64,000 nt of DNA from Nocardioides bruguierae (GCF_023656415.1 NZ_JAMOIL010000001.1:428937-492936), one strand, 5' to 3'. Shown: positions 16,420 to 28,390, numbered from the stretch's first letter. The notes: generated by a model from the sequence alone, not told the origin. Translations and numbers: made by a program.

Positions 16420-17699
16420 CGGGCGACCTCCTCGCGCATGCGGTCGGCGTACCAGGAGACGAACGCCTCCACCTGCCCCTCGGCCTCGGAGTAGGGGCCG
16501 GGCTCGTAGCCGGGGTCGGCGACCCCGGCCTGGGTGAGGGCGACGAAGTCGGCATCCTGGGCGTTGGTGGCGCGCCAGGTGGCGGTGAGCTCCTCGACGT
16601 CGTAGTCGACGCCCTCCTCGGCGTCCGCGTCGACGAGCCAGGTCGTGCGCACCAGCGTCCTGTCCACCGAGAGCGGGAGGGCCGCGAACGTGATGGCGTG
16701 GTCGGCCTGGAGGTGGAACCAGGCGTTGGGCTGGGTGTGCAGGCCGAGCCGCCCGAGCCGGAACTCGGGCAGGTCGCCCAGCAGCCGGCGCACCAGCGCG
16801 CGGCCGTCGGGGCTGAAGGACTCCCCCGCCCCGTCCAGCGGCTCGCGCTGCACGCGGAACCCGACGGAGCGGTGGACGAGGTCGTCGACCAGGGCGTGCG
16901 GCAGGCCGAGCTCCTCGCAGCGGGCGACGAGGTCGCGCTCGGCCTGGAGGTAGCGCTCGTGGTCGGCCCGCAGCCGCTCGGGCACCTGGTGCGCGGCCAG
17001 GCCCCACGTCGGGAACAGCGAGCAGAGCAGCTCGGGGTGCCCGTCGCAGTGGTAGCACTCCCGGTTGTTCTCCATGGTGAGCTTCCAGTTGCCGTCCTCG
17101 ACGAGGTCGACCTGGGCGGCCACCTTGGCGGAGGAGAGCCGGTGCGGCGCGAGGTAGGGATCGACGACCTCGGCGACGCGGTCGAGGTCGTCCGGCGGGT
17201 CGGCGGCCAGGCACACGAACAGCAGGCCGGCGACCTCGCGGAGCGCGACGGTGCGCAGGCCCAGGCAGGCGGGGTCGGTGCCGGGCATCAGCTGCGGGGC
17301 GTGGCGCAGCGCGCCGTCGGTGCCGTAGGTCCAGCGGTGGTAGCCGCACACCAGGTTGCCGACGCTGCCGTGGCCGGGCTCGACCAACCGGGCGCCGCGG
17401 TGGCGGCAGACGTTGCGGAACGCCCGGACCTGCTCGTCGTCGTCGCGCAGCACCAGCACCGAGGACGGCCCCAGGTCGACCGTCAGGTAGTCCCCGGCCT
17501 CGGGCACCTCGGCGACCGAGCCGACGAAGATCCACTGCCGCTGCCAGATGAACCGCAGGTCCAGCTCGTGCAGGTCGGGGTCGGTGTAGAGCGCGGCCGG
17601 CAGCGCGTGGCCGGGCCGGCGCGCATCCAGGGCCTCCAGCAGCCGCTGCGTGGCGGGGCGGGCGTCGGCGTGCGCCGGCGGGCGGTCGATCAGGGTCAC
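16416..17699 (-). CDS. Rieske non-haem iron oxygenase alpha subunit, quaternary-amine type (GbcA/CntA/Stc2-like)
   Basis: 427 residues. The Rieske centre is C98-x-H100 in NVCRHRGARLVEPG and C118-x2-H121 in VCGYHRWTYG. The mononuclear iron site lies in ENNRECYHCDGHPEL with His217 and His221. The residue that bridges the two metal centres in aromatic dioxygenases (Asp) is Glu214 here, as reported for carnitine monooxygenase CntA. Enzymes of this group hydroxylate an N-methyl group of glycine betaine, carnitine or proline betaine, which then falls off as formaldehyde. Start GTG at 17699 has AGGAG 5 bases upstream and lies 16 bases after the FMN gene stop. The exact substrate is not determined. 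Confidence 0.92.
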   Translation of the reverse strand: MTLIDRPPAHADARPATQRLLEALDARRPGHALPAALYTDPDLHELDLRFIWQRQWIFVGSVAEVPEAGDYLTVDLGPSSVLVLRDDDEQVRAFRNVCRHRGARLVEPGHGSVGNLVCGYHRWTYGTDGALRHAPQLMPGTDPACLGLRTVALREVAGLLFVCLAADPPDDLDRVAEVVDPYLAPHRLSSAKVAAQVDLVEDGNWKLTMENNRECYHCDGHPELLCSLFPTWGLAAHQVPERLRADHERYLQAERDLVARCEELGLPHALVDDLVHRSVGFRVQREPLDGAGESFSPDGRALVRRLLGDLPEFRLGRLGLHTQPNAWFHLQADHAITFAALPLSVDRTLVRTTWLVDADAEEGVDYDVEELTATWRATNAQDADFVALTQAGVADPGYEPGPYSEAEGQVEAFVSWYADRMREEVAR

Positions 17700-17715
17700 G
17701 CGGGCTCCTGGATGG

Positions 17716-19773
17716 TCAGACGGTGACGCAGAGACGCAGCGCGTCGTAGACGGCGGCGTGGATGTTGCGGCTCGCGACGGCGTCCCCGAGCCGGAAGAGC
17801 TGGTAGGTGCCGGCGGGGTTGCGCACAACCTGCTGCGGCCGGACGGCCAGCAGCGCGTCCTGGTCGACCTCGCCGAGGTTGGAGGAGCCGGGCACGAGCG
17901 CGTGGTAGAGGTCGTCGTTCGGCACCGTGCCGTGCTCGACGACGACGTGGTCGACCTCGCGGACCAGGGGCGAGCCGGGCGCGTAGTCGCTGGTCAGCTC
18001 GACCTGCAGAGCACCGCCGCCGCGGCTGACGGCGCCGAGGCGGCGGGCCACGGTGAGCTCGACACCGTGCTCGGCGAACGCCCGCAGGTAGGCGGGGCTG
18101 TTCATGCTGCCGACGCCGATCCCGACGGTGCGCTCGGGGGTGACCAGCTCGACGCGGGCGCCGAGGCGGGCGAGGTGCTCGGCGGCGTCCAGGGCGGGCT
18201 CGCCACCGTGGTCGTCGTAGACGAGCACCCGCGCCCCCGGCCGCACCGGTGCCCCGCCGAGCACGTCCCAGGTGTCGAGGACGAGGCCCTCCGCCGCGCC
18301 CGCGACGCCTCGGTCGGGCATCCCGCCGGTGGCCACGAGCACGAGGTCGGGGTTCTCGGCGAGCACCGTCTCGGGCTCGGCCCAGACCCCGCAGCGCAGG
18401 TCGACGCCGTGGTGCTTGGCCTCGGCCACGCGCCAGTCGACGATGCCGACCAGGTCGCGCCGGCGCAGCGAGGACGACGCCAGCAGCACCTGGCCGCCGG
18501 GGCGGTCGGCCGCCTCCAGGACGACGACGTCGTGGCCGCGCTCGCCCAGCACTCGTGCCGCCTCCAGGCCGGCGGGGCCGGCGCCGACGACCACGGCGCG
18601 CCGCCGGCGTCCGGCCGCCGCGAGCGGCGAGGGGGCGATGACCTGCGGCATCATGGCCTCGCGGCCGGTGGCGGCGTTGTGCACGCACTTGGCGTCGCCG
18701 GACTCGTAGATGGCGTCGAGGCAGTAGGAGGCGCCGACGCAGGGGCGCACCCGGTCCTCCTCGCCGCGGGCGACCTTGGCCACCAGGTGCGGGTCGGCCA
18801 GCTGCGGCCGGGTGAGCCCGACGAGGTCGAGCAGGCCCTCCCGCACGGCGTAGCGGGCCGTGGCCACGTCGGAGACCCGCGCCGCGTGCATGACCGGCAT
18901 GCTCACCGCGGCCCGTACCTGCCCCGCGAACTTCAGGAACGGCGCGGCCGGCGTGCCCATCGACGGGATCGTGTCGGCCAGCCGCTTGTCGCTGTCGAGG
19001 CCGCCCTTGATGACGGAGAGGAAGTCGACGCCGTGGGCGGCGTAGCGGGCGAGCACCTCGACCGTGTCGGCCAGGCCGAGGCCGTCGGGGAGGTCCTCGT
19101 CCATGGCCATCCGCAGGCCGACGAGGAAGTCCGGGCCCACGGCGGCGCGGACCGCCTCGAGCACCCGCAGACCGAACGTGAGGCGGGCCTCGGGGTCCCC
19201 ACCGAAGACGTCGTCGCGGTGGTTGGTGGCCGGCGAGGCCCAGGCGTCGAAGAGGTGGCTGTAGGACTCGATCTCGATGCCGTCCAGGCCCGCCGCCTGG
19301 CACCGTTGGGCGGCCTCGGCGTAGTGGCGCACGATGCGGTCGACGTCCCACGCCTCCGCGACCTTGGGGAAGCTCCGGTGCTGCCGCTCGCGCAGCCGCG
19401 AGGGGTAGACCAGGGGCAGCCAGTCCCCCGACATCGCGCTGGTGCGGCGGCCGAGGTGGGTGACCTGGCACATGACCGCGGCCCCGGCCTCGTGCACGTC
19501 GTCGGCCAGCCGGCGCAGCCACGGCACGACCTCGTCGGTGTAGAGCAGCATGTTGCCGAAGGCGGGCGGGCTGTCGGGCGAGACGACGGCGGAGCCGCCG
19601 ATCATCGTGAGGCCGACGCCGCCGCGGGCCTTCTCCAGGTGGTAGAGGCGGTAGCGGTCCTTGGGCATCCCGTCCTGGGTGTAGGCCGGCTCGTGGGAGG
19701 TGCTGACGACGCGGTTGCGCAGGGTCAGCCCGCCCAGCGTGTACGGCGAGAGCAACGGGTCCAGGTGCGGCAC
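17716..19773 (-). CDS. FMN/FAD iron-sulfur N-demethylase (dimethylamine dehydrogenase / DgcA / N-methylproline demethylase family)
   Basis: 685 residues: an Old-Yellow-Enzyme TIM barrel (to about residue 340), a cluster-binding loop, then a FAD/NAD-type domain starting RRRRAVVVGAGPAGLEAARV. In trimethylamine dehydrogenase the 4Fe-4S cluster uses Cys345, 348, 351 and 364; here Cys345, Cys351 and Cys363 are present but position 348 is Ala (CVGASYC). No Cys is seen near residue 30, so FMN is probably non-covalent. As first gene of the operon, it is likely to demethylate the tertiary amine produced by the Rieske enzyme. Start is GTG at 19773. It is divergent from the LysR gene by 58 bases. Confidence 0.9.
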   Translation of the reverse strand: MPHLDPLLSPYTLGGLTLRNRVVSTSHEPAYTQDGMPKDRYRLYHLEKARGGVGLTMIGGSAVVSPDSPPAFGNMLLYTDEVVPWLRRLADDVHEAGAAVMCQVTHLGRRTSAMSGDWLPLVYPSRLRERQHRSFPKVAEAWDVDRIVRHYAEAAQRCQAAGLDGIEIESYSHLFDAWASPATNHRDDVFGGDPEARLTFGLRVLEAVRAAVGPDFLVGLRMAMDEDLPDGLGLADTVEVLARYAAHGVDFLSVIKGGLDSDKRLADTIPSMGTPAAPFLKFAGQVRAAVSMPVMHAARVSDVATARYAVREGLLDLVGLTRPQLADPHLVAKVARGEEDRVRPCVGASYCLDAIYESGDAKCVHNAATGREAMMPQVIAPSPLAAAGRRRRAVVVGAGPAGLEAARVLGERGHDVVVLEAADRPGGQVLLASSSLRRRDLVGIVDWRVAEAKHHGVDLRCGVWAEPETVLAENPDLVLVATGGMPDRGVAGAAEGLVLDTWDVLGGAPVRPGARVLVYDDHGGEPALDAAEHLARLGARVELVTPERTVGIGVGSMNSPAYLRAFAEHGVELTVARRLGAVSRGGGALQVELTSDYAPGSPLVREVDHVVVEHGTVPNDDLYHALVPGSSNLGEVDQDALLAVRPQQVVRNPAGTYQLFRLGDAVASRNIHAAVYDALRLCVTV

Positions 19774-19796
19774 GCGGCCATCCTCGGCTCACCCGG

Positions 19797-19835
19797 TCGT
19801 GCACGAAAAGCGCGTAAAGAAGGACGAGATCGTGC
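19797..19835. promoter_or_regulatory. divergent promoter region with TCGTGCACGA palindrome
   Basis: A perfect 10-bp palindrome TCGTGCACGA (19797-19806) is followed by a half copy TCGTGCA around the LysR start (19829-19835). Both lie between the FMN demethylase and the LysR gene, where LysR proteins usually bind. A direct link is inference. Confidence 0.5.
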
Positions 19836-20800
19836 AATCATTTCGCATGATCGATCCGCGTCTGCGCGCCCTGGCGGTCGTCGCCGAGCGGGGCACCGTC
19901 ACCGCGGCGGCCCAGCAGCTCGGGTACACGCCCTCGGCGCTCTCCCACCAGCTGCGCACGCTGGCCCGCGACCTGGACGTGCGGCTGCTCGAGCCCGACG
20001 GCCGCCGGGTGCGGCTCACCGGCGAGGCCGCCGTCCTGCTCTCCCGGGTGGACGACCTGTTCGCGCACTGGGAGCGCATCCGCGCCGAGGTGCAGTCCGG
20101 GCCGGGCGGCGGGCTGGGCCGGCTGCGGCTGGCGGGCTTCTCCACGGCCGCCACCGCCCTGCTGCCGGCCGCTGCGGCCCGGGTGCAGGAGGCGTTCCCC
20201 CGGTCCGTGGTGCGGATCGTGGAGGCGGACCCGGAGGTGTGCTTCGAGATGCTCCTGGCCGAGCAGGTCGACCTCGCGGTGGTCGTCACCACCGACCTGC
20301 TGCCCCCGACGAACGACCCCCGGTTCGAGCAGCAGCCCCTCATGGAGGACAGCCTCGACCTGCTGGTGCGCAGCGACCACCGGCTCGCCGCGCGGTCGTG
20401 GGTCTCGCTCACCGAGGTCGCCCGGGAGCGCTGGATCATGGACCGGCCCGGCCGGCCCTACCACCACATGGTGAGCACGGCCTGCGCGGCGGCGGGCTTC
20501 ACCCCGGACCAGGCGCACGAGATCGTGGAGTGGGAGACGGGTGCCGCCCTCGTCGCTGCCGGGTTCGGCGTGATGCTCGTGCCGCGGCTGGCGCGGGTCG
20601 CGCACGACGAGCGGCTGAGCCGCGTGCCGCTGCGCGGCTCGGCGACACCGGTGCGGCACGTGCGCACCTCGGTGCGCCGTTGCACCGCCGACCGCCCGGA
20701 GATTGCGCTCGCGCTCACCGAGCTGCAGCGCGTGGCGAGCGAGATCTCCGAGGCGTCGGCGGAGGGGATGGACGAGGTGCTCAGCCCTGGCCGAGGGTGA
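19832..20800 (+). CDS. LysR-family transcriptional regulator of the amine-demethylation operon
   Basis: 322 residues from a GTG at 19832 with AAGGA 7 bases upstream; the ATG at 19847 is too far from that site. The winged helix-turn-helix is RALAVVAERGTVTAAAQQLG plus YTPSALSHQLRTLARDLDV, and the periplasmic-binding-like effector domain follows (LRLAGFSTAATALLPAAA, DLAVVVTTD, ALVAAGFGVMLVPRLA). It is transcribed away from the Rieske/FMN operon and should control it in response to a pathway compound. Its 3-prime end overlaps the convergent lipoprotein gene by 20 bases. Confidence 0.92.
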   Translation: MQSFRMIDPRLRALAVVAERGTVTAAAQQLGYTPSALSHQLRTLARDLDVRLLEPDGRRVRLTGEAAVLLSRVDDLFAHWERIRAEVQSGPGGGLGRLRLAGFSTAATALLPAAAARVQEAFPRSVVRIVEADPEVCFEMLLAEQVDLAVVVTTDLLPPTNDPRFEQQPLMEDSLDLLVRSDHRLAARSWVSLTEVARERWIMDRPGRPYHHMVSTACAAAGFTPDQAHEIVEWETGAALVAAGFGVMLVPRLARVAHDERLSRVPLRGSATPVRHVRTSVRRCTADRPEIALALTELQRVASEISEASAEGMDEVLSPGRG

Positions 20801-21347
20801 TGCCGCACTCGCTCTGGGCGTGCTCGGAGATGGCCGAGGCGGCCTCGCTGACCTTCGCGGAGGTGAGGGAGGAGAGCTCCTCGCCGACGGCGATGACCTG
20901 CTCCTGGGTCACGCCCTCGGGCAGCTGGCCGGTGGTGCTGAGGGTGCTGAGGTCCTCGAGCGTGAGGTCGTTCTCGTCGAGGGCCGTGCGCACCTGGTCG
21001 GCCATGTCGGTGAGCACGGTCCACTGCTCGGCGACCTCGTCGGGCGCCTCGGCCGCGAGGGTGTCGAAGGCGGTGAAGGCCTGGTCGAGGCTGGCGGGGT
21101 CGTCGCCGGAGAGGCCGCTGAGGTCCTCCTGCGTGGAGGTCAGGTCGGCGCAGTAGTCGCCGGAGCCGGCGCCGTCCTCGCTCGCAGCGCTCTCCTCCGC
21201 GGCAGCCGAGGAGTCACCGGAGGCCTCCTCGTCGGAGCCGCTGCAGCCGGCGAGGAGCAGGGCGGTGGGCAGGACCGCCGCGACGGCGACGGCGCGCAGG
21301 CCGGGGTGACGGCTGGACCGCTGGCGGGTGGTTCGCAGGGTGGTCAT
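20781..21347 (-). CDS. secreted lipoprotein of unknown function
   Basis: 188 residues. A signal peptide with lipobox ends ALLLAGC, followed by a Ser/Glu/Ala linker (CSGSDEEASGDSSAAAEESA) and a helical acidic domain with two further cysteines (GDYCADL, QSECGIT) that could form a disulfide. It should be anchored on the outer face of the membrane. No family is recognised. It is convergent with and overlaps the LysR gene. Confidence 0.8.
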   Translation of the reverse strand: MTTLRTTRQRSSRHPGLRAVAVAAVLPTALLLAGCSGSDEEASGDSSAAAEESAASEDGAGSGDYCADLTSTQEDLSGLSGDDPASLDQAFTAFDTLAAEAPDEVAEQWTVLTDMADQVRTALDENDLTLEDLSTLSTTGQLPEGVTQEQVIAVGEELSSLTSAKVSEAASAISEHAQSECGITLGQG

Positions 21348-21395
21348 GACCCCGAGCCTGCCTGACGTGACGCCGGGACAACAGTCCGGATGCGC

Positions 21396-21434
21396 CGACG
21401 CCCGGCCGGACCGCGAGGGTCCGACCGGGCGTCG
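21396..21434 (-). terminator. katG terminator hairpin
   Basis: CGACGCCCGG-CC-GGACC and GGTCC-GA-CCGGGCGTCG pair around a short loop, 41 bases downstream of the katG stop. Confidence 0.7.
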
Positions 21435-21474
21435 AGGTGCTTCCGCGAGCTCCCCGGGGGGTGCTCGCCGTGGC

Positions 21475-24247
<2,773 letters not shown>

Positions 24248-24390
24248 GATTGATCTCGGCGTGGCGATGTGCTCGCTCCGCACACGCGCCTCGACAGGCG
24301 GCCCCGTGGTCTGTGACCTCCGGCACGCGCGCGGCGCGCCGACCCCGCCCCGTCCTGGCGAGGCGAGGGGCGCGGGCGTTTCCTGGTGCC

Positions 24391-25557
24391 GTGCCGCAGC
24401 TGTCCACCACCGTCGCCTCCGTGCCCGCCTCGGGCATCCGCCGCATCTACGACCTCGCCCGCGGGCTCGAGGCCCAGGGGCAGGAGGTGCTGGACCTCTG
24501 CGTCGGCGAGCCCTCCCTGGCCGTGGCACCGCACGTGCTGGCCGCCGGGGCCCGCGCGTGGACCGAGGACGCGACGCAGTACACCCCCAACAGCGGGCTG
24601 ACCCCGCTGCGCGAGGCGCTGGTGACGAAGCTGCGCGACTTCAACGCTGCCGACGTGGGCCTCGACCAGGTGCACGTGACGCCCGGCGGCATGCAGGCGC
24701 TGCAGCAGGCCATGGCCTTCGCGCTCTCCCCCGGCGACGAGATCCTCGTCCCGGACCCGGGCTACTCGAACTTCCCGATGACCGCCCGGCTCGTCGGCGG
24801 CGTGCCGGTCGCCTACCCGCTGCACCCCGAGCGCGCCTTCGTCCCCGATATCGCCGACCTCGAGGCCCTCGTGACCCCTCGCACGCGGGCGCTGCTGGTC
24901 AACAGCCCCTCGAACCCGCTCGGGGTGACCTACGACCGGGCCACGCTCCAGGCCCTGCTCGACCTGGCCCGCCGTCACGACCTGTGGGTGATCAGCGACG
25001 AGGTCTACGAGTACCTCGACTGGAGCGGCGAGTTCTGCTCGCTCACCGCCCTCGACTCCCCCGCCGACGGCGGCGGCCGCGTCCTCGGGGTCTTCTCGCT
25101 CTCCAAGACCTACGCGCTCACCGGTGCCCGCGTCGGCTACCTGGTCACGCCGCCGGGACTGGACGAGCGGTTCCGGGCCGCCCAGGAGGCGTCGGTCTCG
25201 TGCGTGAACGCCCCGGCGCAGGTGGCGGCGCTCGCCGCCGTGACCGGGCCGCAGGACGCGGTCGAGGACGCGCGGGCGCACTACGCGAGCACCCTGGCCG
25301 CCGGCCGTGCCGCGCTGGACGCGCGGGGCGTGCGCTACCTCGTGCCCGGCGGGGCCTTCTACCTGTGGATCGACGTCTCGCACGTCAGCGGCGGGGACGT
25401 GGCGGCGTGGTGCGAGGACTTCCTGCGCACCGAGCACGTGGCCGTGGCTCCCGGCTCGACGTTCGGCAGCCTGGGCGAGGGCTGGGTGCGGGCCTGCTGC
25501 GCCGGCGACCGCGACACGGTCGCCCGGGCGCTGGCCCGGGTCCCCGCGCGGCCCTGA
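24391..25557 (+). CDS. class I/II PLP-dependent aminotransferase
   Basis: 388 residues from a GTG at 24391. No good ribosome site is seen, so it may be leaderless. Fold-type I landmarks: TPNSGLTPLREAL, VHVTPGGMQALQQAMAFAL, DPGYSNFPMT, NSPSNPLGV, ISDEVYEYL (PLP Asp and Tyr), and the PLP-lysine motif SLSKTYALTGARVGY with the Arg near RACCAGDRD. It resembles aspartate/aromatic aminotransferases of the AspC/PatA type. The amino donor cannot be told. It is divergent from furA with 178 bases between. Confidence 0.92.
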   Translation: MPQLSTTVASVPASGIRRIYDLARGLEAQGQEVLDLCVGEPSLAVAPHVLAAGARAWTEDATQYTPNSGLTPLREALVTKLRDFNAADVGLDQVHVTPGGMQALQQAMAFALSPGDEILVPDPGYSNFPMTARLVGGVPVAYPLHPERAFVPDIADLEALVTPRTRALLVNSPSNPLGVTYDRATLQALLDLARRHDLWVISDEVYEYLDWSGEFCSLTALDSPADGGGRVLGVFSLSKTYALTGARVGYLVTPPGLDERFRAAQEASVSCVNAPAQVAALAAVTGPQDAVEDARAHYASTLAAGRAALDARGVRYLVPGGAFYLWIDVSHVSGGDVAAWCEDFLRTEHVAVAPGSTFGSLGEGWVRACCAGDRDTVARALARVPARP

Positions 25558-25580
25558 GCGGCGGGCGACGAGGGCACCGC

Positions 25581-25666
25581 CCCGGTGGTCCAGCAGCGAG
25601 GAGCCCCGGCGACGAGCGCACGCCCCCGGTGGTCGAGCAGCGAGGAGCCCCGGCGACGAGCGCACG
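25581..25666. repeat. 44-bp-period tandem repeat, REP-like
   Basis: Two 42-bp copies (25581-25622 and 25625-25666) differ at one base (GGTCCAGC versus GGTCGAGC) and are separated by 2 bases. A partial copy of the GGCGACGAG part precedes them at about 25563. The outer ends GGTGGTCGA and TCGAGACCGCC are near inverted repeats. Dispersed elements beginning GGTGGTCGAGCAGCG are known to me from Nocardioides-type genomes. Confidence 0.75.
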
Positions 25667-25734
25667 TCGAGACCGCCCGGACGCCCCCTCCCCCCCTCCT
25701 CAGGCGCGCGGCGGGCCTGCCGATCAGGGGCACC

Positions 25735-27003
25735 GTGACGACTCCCACCACTGCCACCGCCTCCGGCCGGACCCGACGGGACGTGTCCCTGACCGGACGC
25801 CTCCTCCCCGTCCTGTGGGGAGCCAACGGGCTCGCCTCGATCGCGGGCGGCCTGCTCGCGGGCGGCAACGTCGCGATGATCGCGTTCGGCGTCCTCCAGC
25901 TGGTCGTGGGCGGTGCCCTGCGGCCCGTCCCGTGGTCGCGCGTGCCGGCGGCGCTGCCGCTGTCCATCCCGTTCCAGGTGGTGGGCGTCCAGGTCGTGCA
26001 GGCGTTCGTGGTCGAGGACCTCTCGCTCAGCGCGGCCGTGGCCAGCGTCTGCCTGGCCCTGTGGGTCGGCGTGTCCCTGCCGAAGTCCTCGCTCTACGCC
26101 ACCCTGGCCATGCAGGCCGGGGTCCTCGGCCTCATCGCCTGGCAGGACGCCGCGCAGGCGCAGCCCGTCGCGTACGTGGCCGTCGTGTGGCCCGTCGTCG
26201 CGGCGGTCGGCGGCTGCCTGTACTGGCTGCGCGACCGGATCGACCTCGCCGCCGAGCAGGCGGCGCAGGCGCAGGCGGACGCGCTCCGGGCCCAGCTCGC
26301 GACACAGGCGGCCGACGAGCGGGCCGCGCAGGAGCGCCAGCAGGCCGTCGCCGAGGAGCTGGCGGGCCGGGAGGCGCTCCAGGCCCGCATCCGGTCGCAG
26401 GCCGAGGCCCTGGCGCGCGCTGCCGCGACCGTCTCCGACCAGTCCGGGGTGGCGTCCTCGTCCGTCAGCGAGCTCTCCGCCGCCATCGCCGAGCTCTCCC
26501 GCACCGCTCAGACCACCGGCGCTATCGGGACCCAGGTCGCCGGGATGGCCCGGGAGGCCGGTGCGGTCATGGATGCCCTCGCCGGCTCCAGCCGAGCCGT
26601 GGTCACCGCCTCCAGCGTCATCTCCACGATCGCCGACCAGACGAACCTGCTCGCGCTCAACGCCACCATCGAGGCCGCCCGGGCGGGCGCTGCCGGCGCC
26701 GGCTTCGCCGTGGTGGCCGGGGAGGTCAAGGAGCTGGCCCGCCAGACCGGGGAGAACGCCGAGTCGATCAGCTCGACCATCGGCCAGGTCGAGAGCGACA
26801 TGGTCAACGCCGTCGCGCACGTCGGCCGCATCGGCTCGGAGATCGACGAGCTCCAGCGCCAGGTGGCCACGTTGGCCGCCGCGATCGAGGAGCAGTCGGC
26901 CGTGGTCGCCCAGATCACCGGCACCGTCGCCGCGACCGCCGCGGAGGCCCAGGGCATCGCGGACGGCGCGGCCACCCTGGAGGGCATCGCGACCGCGGCC
27001 TGA
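25735..27003 (+). CDS. methyl-accepting chemotaxis-like signal transducer without periplasmic domain
   Basis: 422 residues from a GTG at 25735 with AGGGG upstream. Five to six membrane helices occupy residues ~15-165 with only short loops. A coiled coil ([20 protein letters not shown]) follows, then a cytoplasmic signalling domain with the conserved hairpin tip [19 protein letters not shown] and [17 protein letters not shown]. Receptors of this type bind CheA/CheW. No che genes are in the window. The lack of an external domain suggests it senses the membrane state or an internal cue. It may instead work in a non-motility pathway. Confidence 0.88.
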   Translation: MTTPTTATASGRTRRDVSLTGRLLPVLWGANGLASIAGGLLAGGNVAMIAFGVLQLVVGGALRPVPWSRVPAALPLSIPFQVVGVQVVQAFVVEDLSLSAAVASVCLALWVGVSLPKSSLYATLAMQAGVLGLIAWQDAAQAQPVAYVAVVWPVVAAVGGCLYWLRDRIDLAAEQAAQAQADALRAQLATQAADERAAQERQQAVAEELAGREALQARIRSQAEALARAAATVSDQSGVASSSVSELSAAIAELSRTAQTTGAIGTQVAGMAREAGAVMDALAGSSRAVVTASSVISTIADQTNLLALNATIEAARAGAAGAGFAVVAGEVKELARQTGENAESISSTIGQVESDMVNAVAHVGRIGSEIDELQRQVATLAAAIEEQSAVVAQITGTVAATAAEAQGIADGAATLEGIATAA

Positions 27004-27070
27004 GCCGCCGCCGGTCGCGAGACCGAGGCCGTCCGACCCCCTGCCACCGAGGCCGGACTACGTTGACCGG

Positions 27071-28354
27071 GTGAGCACGCAGCCCCGTCCCCGCGCCGCC
27101 GTCGTCGTGACCGGGACGGAGGTGCTGACCGGTCGCGTGGCCGACGCCAACGGCGGCTGGCTGGCCGAGCGGCTGCGGGGCCACGGGGTGGAGATCGGCA
27201 CCGTGGTCGTCGTCGGCGACCGCGCCGAGGACCTGCGGGACGCCCTCGCCTGGCTCACCCCGCGGCACGCCCTCGTCGTCACCACCGGCGGCCTCGGGCC
27301 CACGGCCGACGACCTCACCGCTGCGGTCGTGGCCGAGCACCAGGGCCGCCCCCTCCTCCTGGACGCGGCGCTCCGCGAGCGCGTGCGGGCCCGGGTGGAG
27401 GCGGTGGCCGCCCGCCGAGGCTGGCCCGTCGACACCCCGGCCTCGCTGGCCGGCATCGCCAAGCAGGCGCACGTGCCGCAGGGCGCCACGGTGCTCGAGC
27501 CCGTCGGCACCGCCCCCGGCCTCGTCGTGCCGCCCACCCGCGACGGTCACGCGCCCGTGCTGGTGCTGCCGGGCCCGCCCAGCGAGCTGCGGCAGATGTG
27601 GCCCGCCGCCGAGACCTCGCCGGTCGTCGCCGGCGTCCTGGCTGCGGGTGCCGGGCTCGAGCAGCGGCACCTGCGGCTGTTCGGCACCCCCGAGTCCGAC
27701 CTGGCGGCCGCGCTGCGCGACCTCGGCCCCGCCCTGGACCCGCTCGAGCTGACCACCTGCATCGACGACGTCGGCGAGCTGGAGGTGGTCGGGCGCTTCG
27801 CGCCCGAGGACGCCGAGGTCTGGCAGGCCCTGGCCGATGCCCTGGCCGCGCGATTCGCCGACACGCTGTTCAGCCCGGACGGCCGCAGCCTGGACCTGCT
27901 CCTGGCCGAGGCGCTGCGCGAGGCCGGCGCCACCGTGGCCACGGCCGAGTCGTGCACCGCCGGCATGCTCGCCTCCCGGCTCGCCGACCTCCCCGGCTCC
28001 TCGGACTACCTGACCGGCGGCCTCGTCGTCTACGCCAACGAGGTCAAGCGCGACCAGGCCGGCGTCCCCCAGGCGATGCTCGACGAGCACGGTGCCGTCT
28101 CCGCCCCGGTGGCACGGGCCCTGGCCGACGGCGTGCGCACCAGGCTCGGCACCACCTGGGGCGTCGGCATCACGGGCGTCGCCGGCCCGGGCGGCGGGAC
28201 GGCGGCCAAGCCGGTGGGCCTGGTCCACGTCTGCCTCACCAGCGCCGACGTCGTCCTGGCCGACGAGCTGCACCTGAACGGCGACCGGGGACGCGTGCGC
28301 AGGCGCACCGTCGAGGCCGTCATGCACCGACTGCTGGCGCAGCTGCGGGGCTGA
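27071..28354 (+). CDS. cinA: CinA family protein (nicotinamide-nucleotide amidase / competence-damage inducible)
   Basis: 427 residues with both CinA halves: N-terminal MoCF-like COG1058 domain ([50 protein letters not shown]) and C-terminal PncC domain ([53 protein letters not shown]). The C-terminal domain deamidates NMN to nicotinate mononucleotide, and the N-terminal domain hydrolyses ADP-ribose in homologues. Start GTG at 27071; the frame stays open through the preceding gene but that is shadow. Its stop is followed at once by a tandem array filling the gap to marR. Confidence 0.94.
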   Translation: MSTQPRPRAAVVVTGTEVLTGRVADANGGWLAERLRGHGVEIGTVVVVGDRAEDLRDALAWLTPRHALVVTTGGLGPTADDLTAAVVAEHQGRPLLLDAALRERVRARVEAVAARRGWPVDTPASLAGIAKQAHVPQGATVLEPVGTAPGLVVPPTRDGHAPVLVLPGPPSELRQMWPAAETSPVVAGVLAAGAGLEQRHLRLFGTPESDLAAALRDLGPALDPLELTTCIDDVGELEVVGRFAPEDAEVWQALADALAARFADTLFSPDGRSLDLLLAEALREAGATVATAESCTAGMLASRLADLPGSSDYLTGGLVVYANEVKRDQAGVPQAMLDEHGAVSAPVARALADGVRTRLGTTWGVGITGVAGPGGGTAAKPVGLVHVCLTSADVVLADELHLNGDRGRVRRRTVEAVMHRLLAQLRG

Positions 28355-28390
28355 GCGCGCGGGGCCGAGCGCGGGGCCGAGCGGGGGGGG
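28353..28390. repeat. tandem GAGCGCGGGGCC array filling a convergent gap
   Basis: Units GAGCGCGCGGGGCC (28353-28366), GAGCGCGGGGCC (28367-28378) and GAGCGGGGGGGG (28379-28390) run from within the cinA stop codon to the base before the marR stop. Together they make up the whole 36-base space between convergent genes. Confidence 0.85.

Noticed and set aside
13829..16555. Apparent 908-residue fusion of reductase-like and FAD-oxidase sequence
   Set aside because: The upstream part is the wrong-frame reading of the reductase gene. The real FAD oxidase starts at ATG 15178, after the reductase stop.
17650..21156. Plus-strand open frame of 1168 codons spanning several genes
   Set aside because: It lies opposite the FMN demethylase, LysR and lipoprotein genes and has Val/Gly/Arg/His-rich shadow composition. 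It is an artefact of GC-rich third positions.
25913..28354. Apparent 813-residue protein ending in CinA
   Set aside because: The first ~385 residues are Ser/Pro/Arg shadow of the chemoreceptor gene. The GTG at 27071 starts the true CinA.
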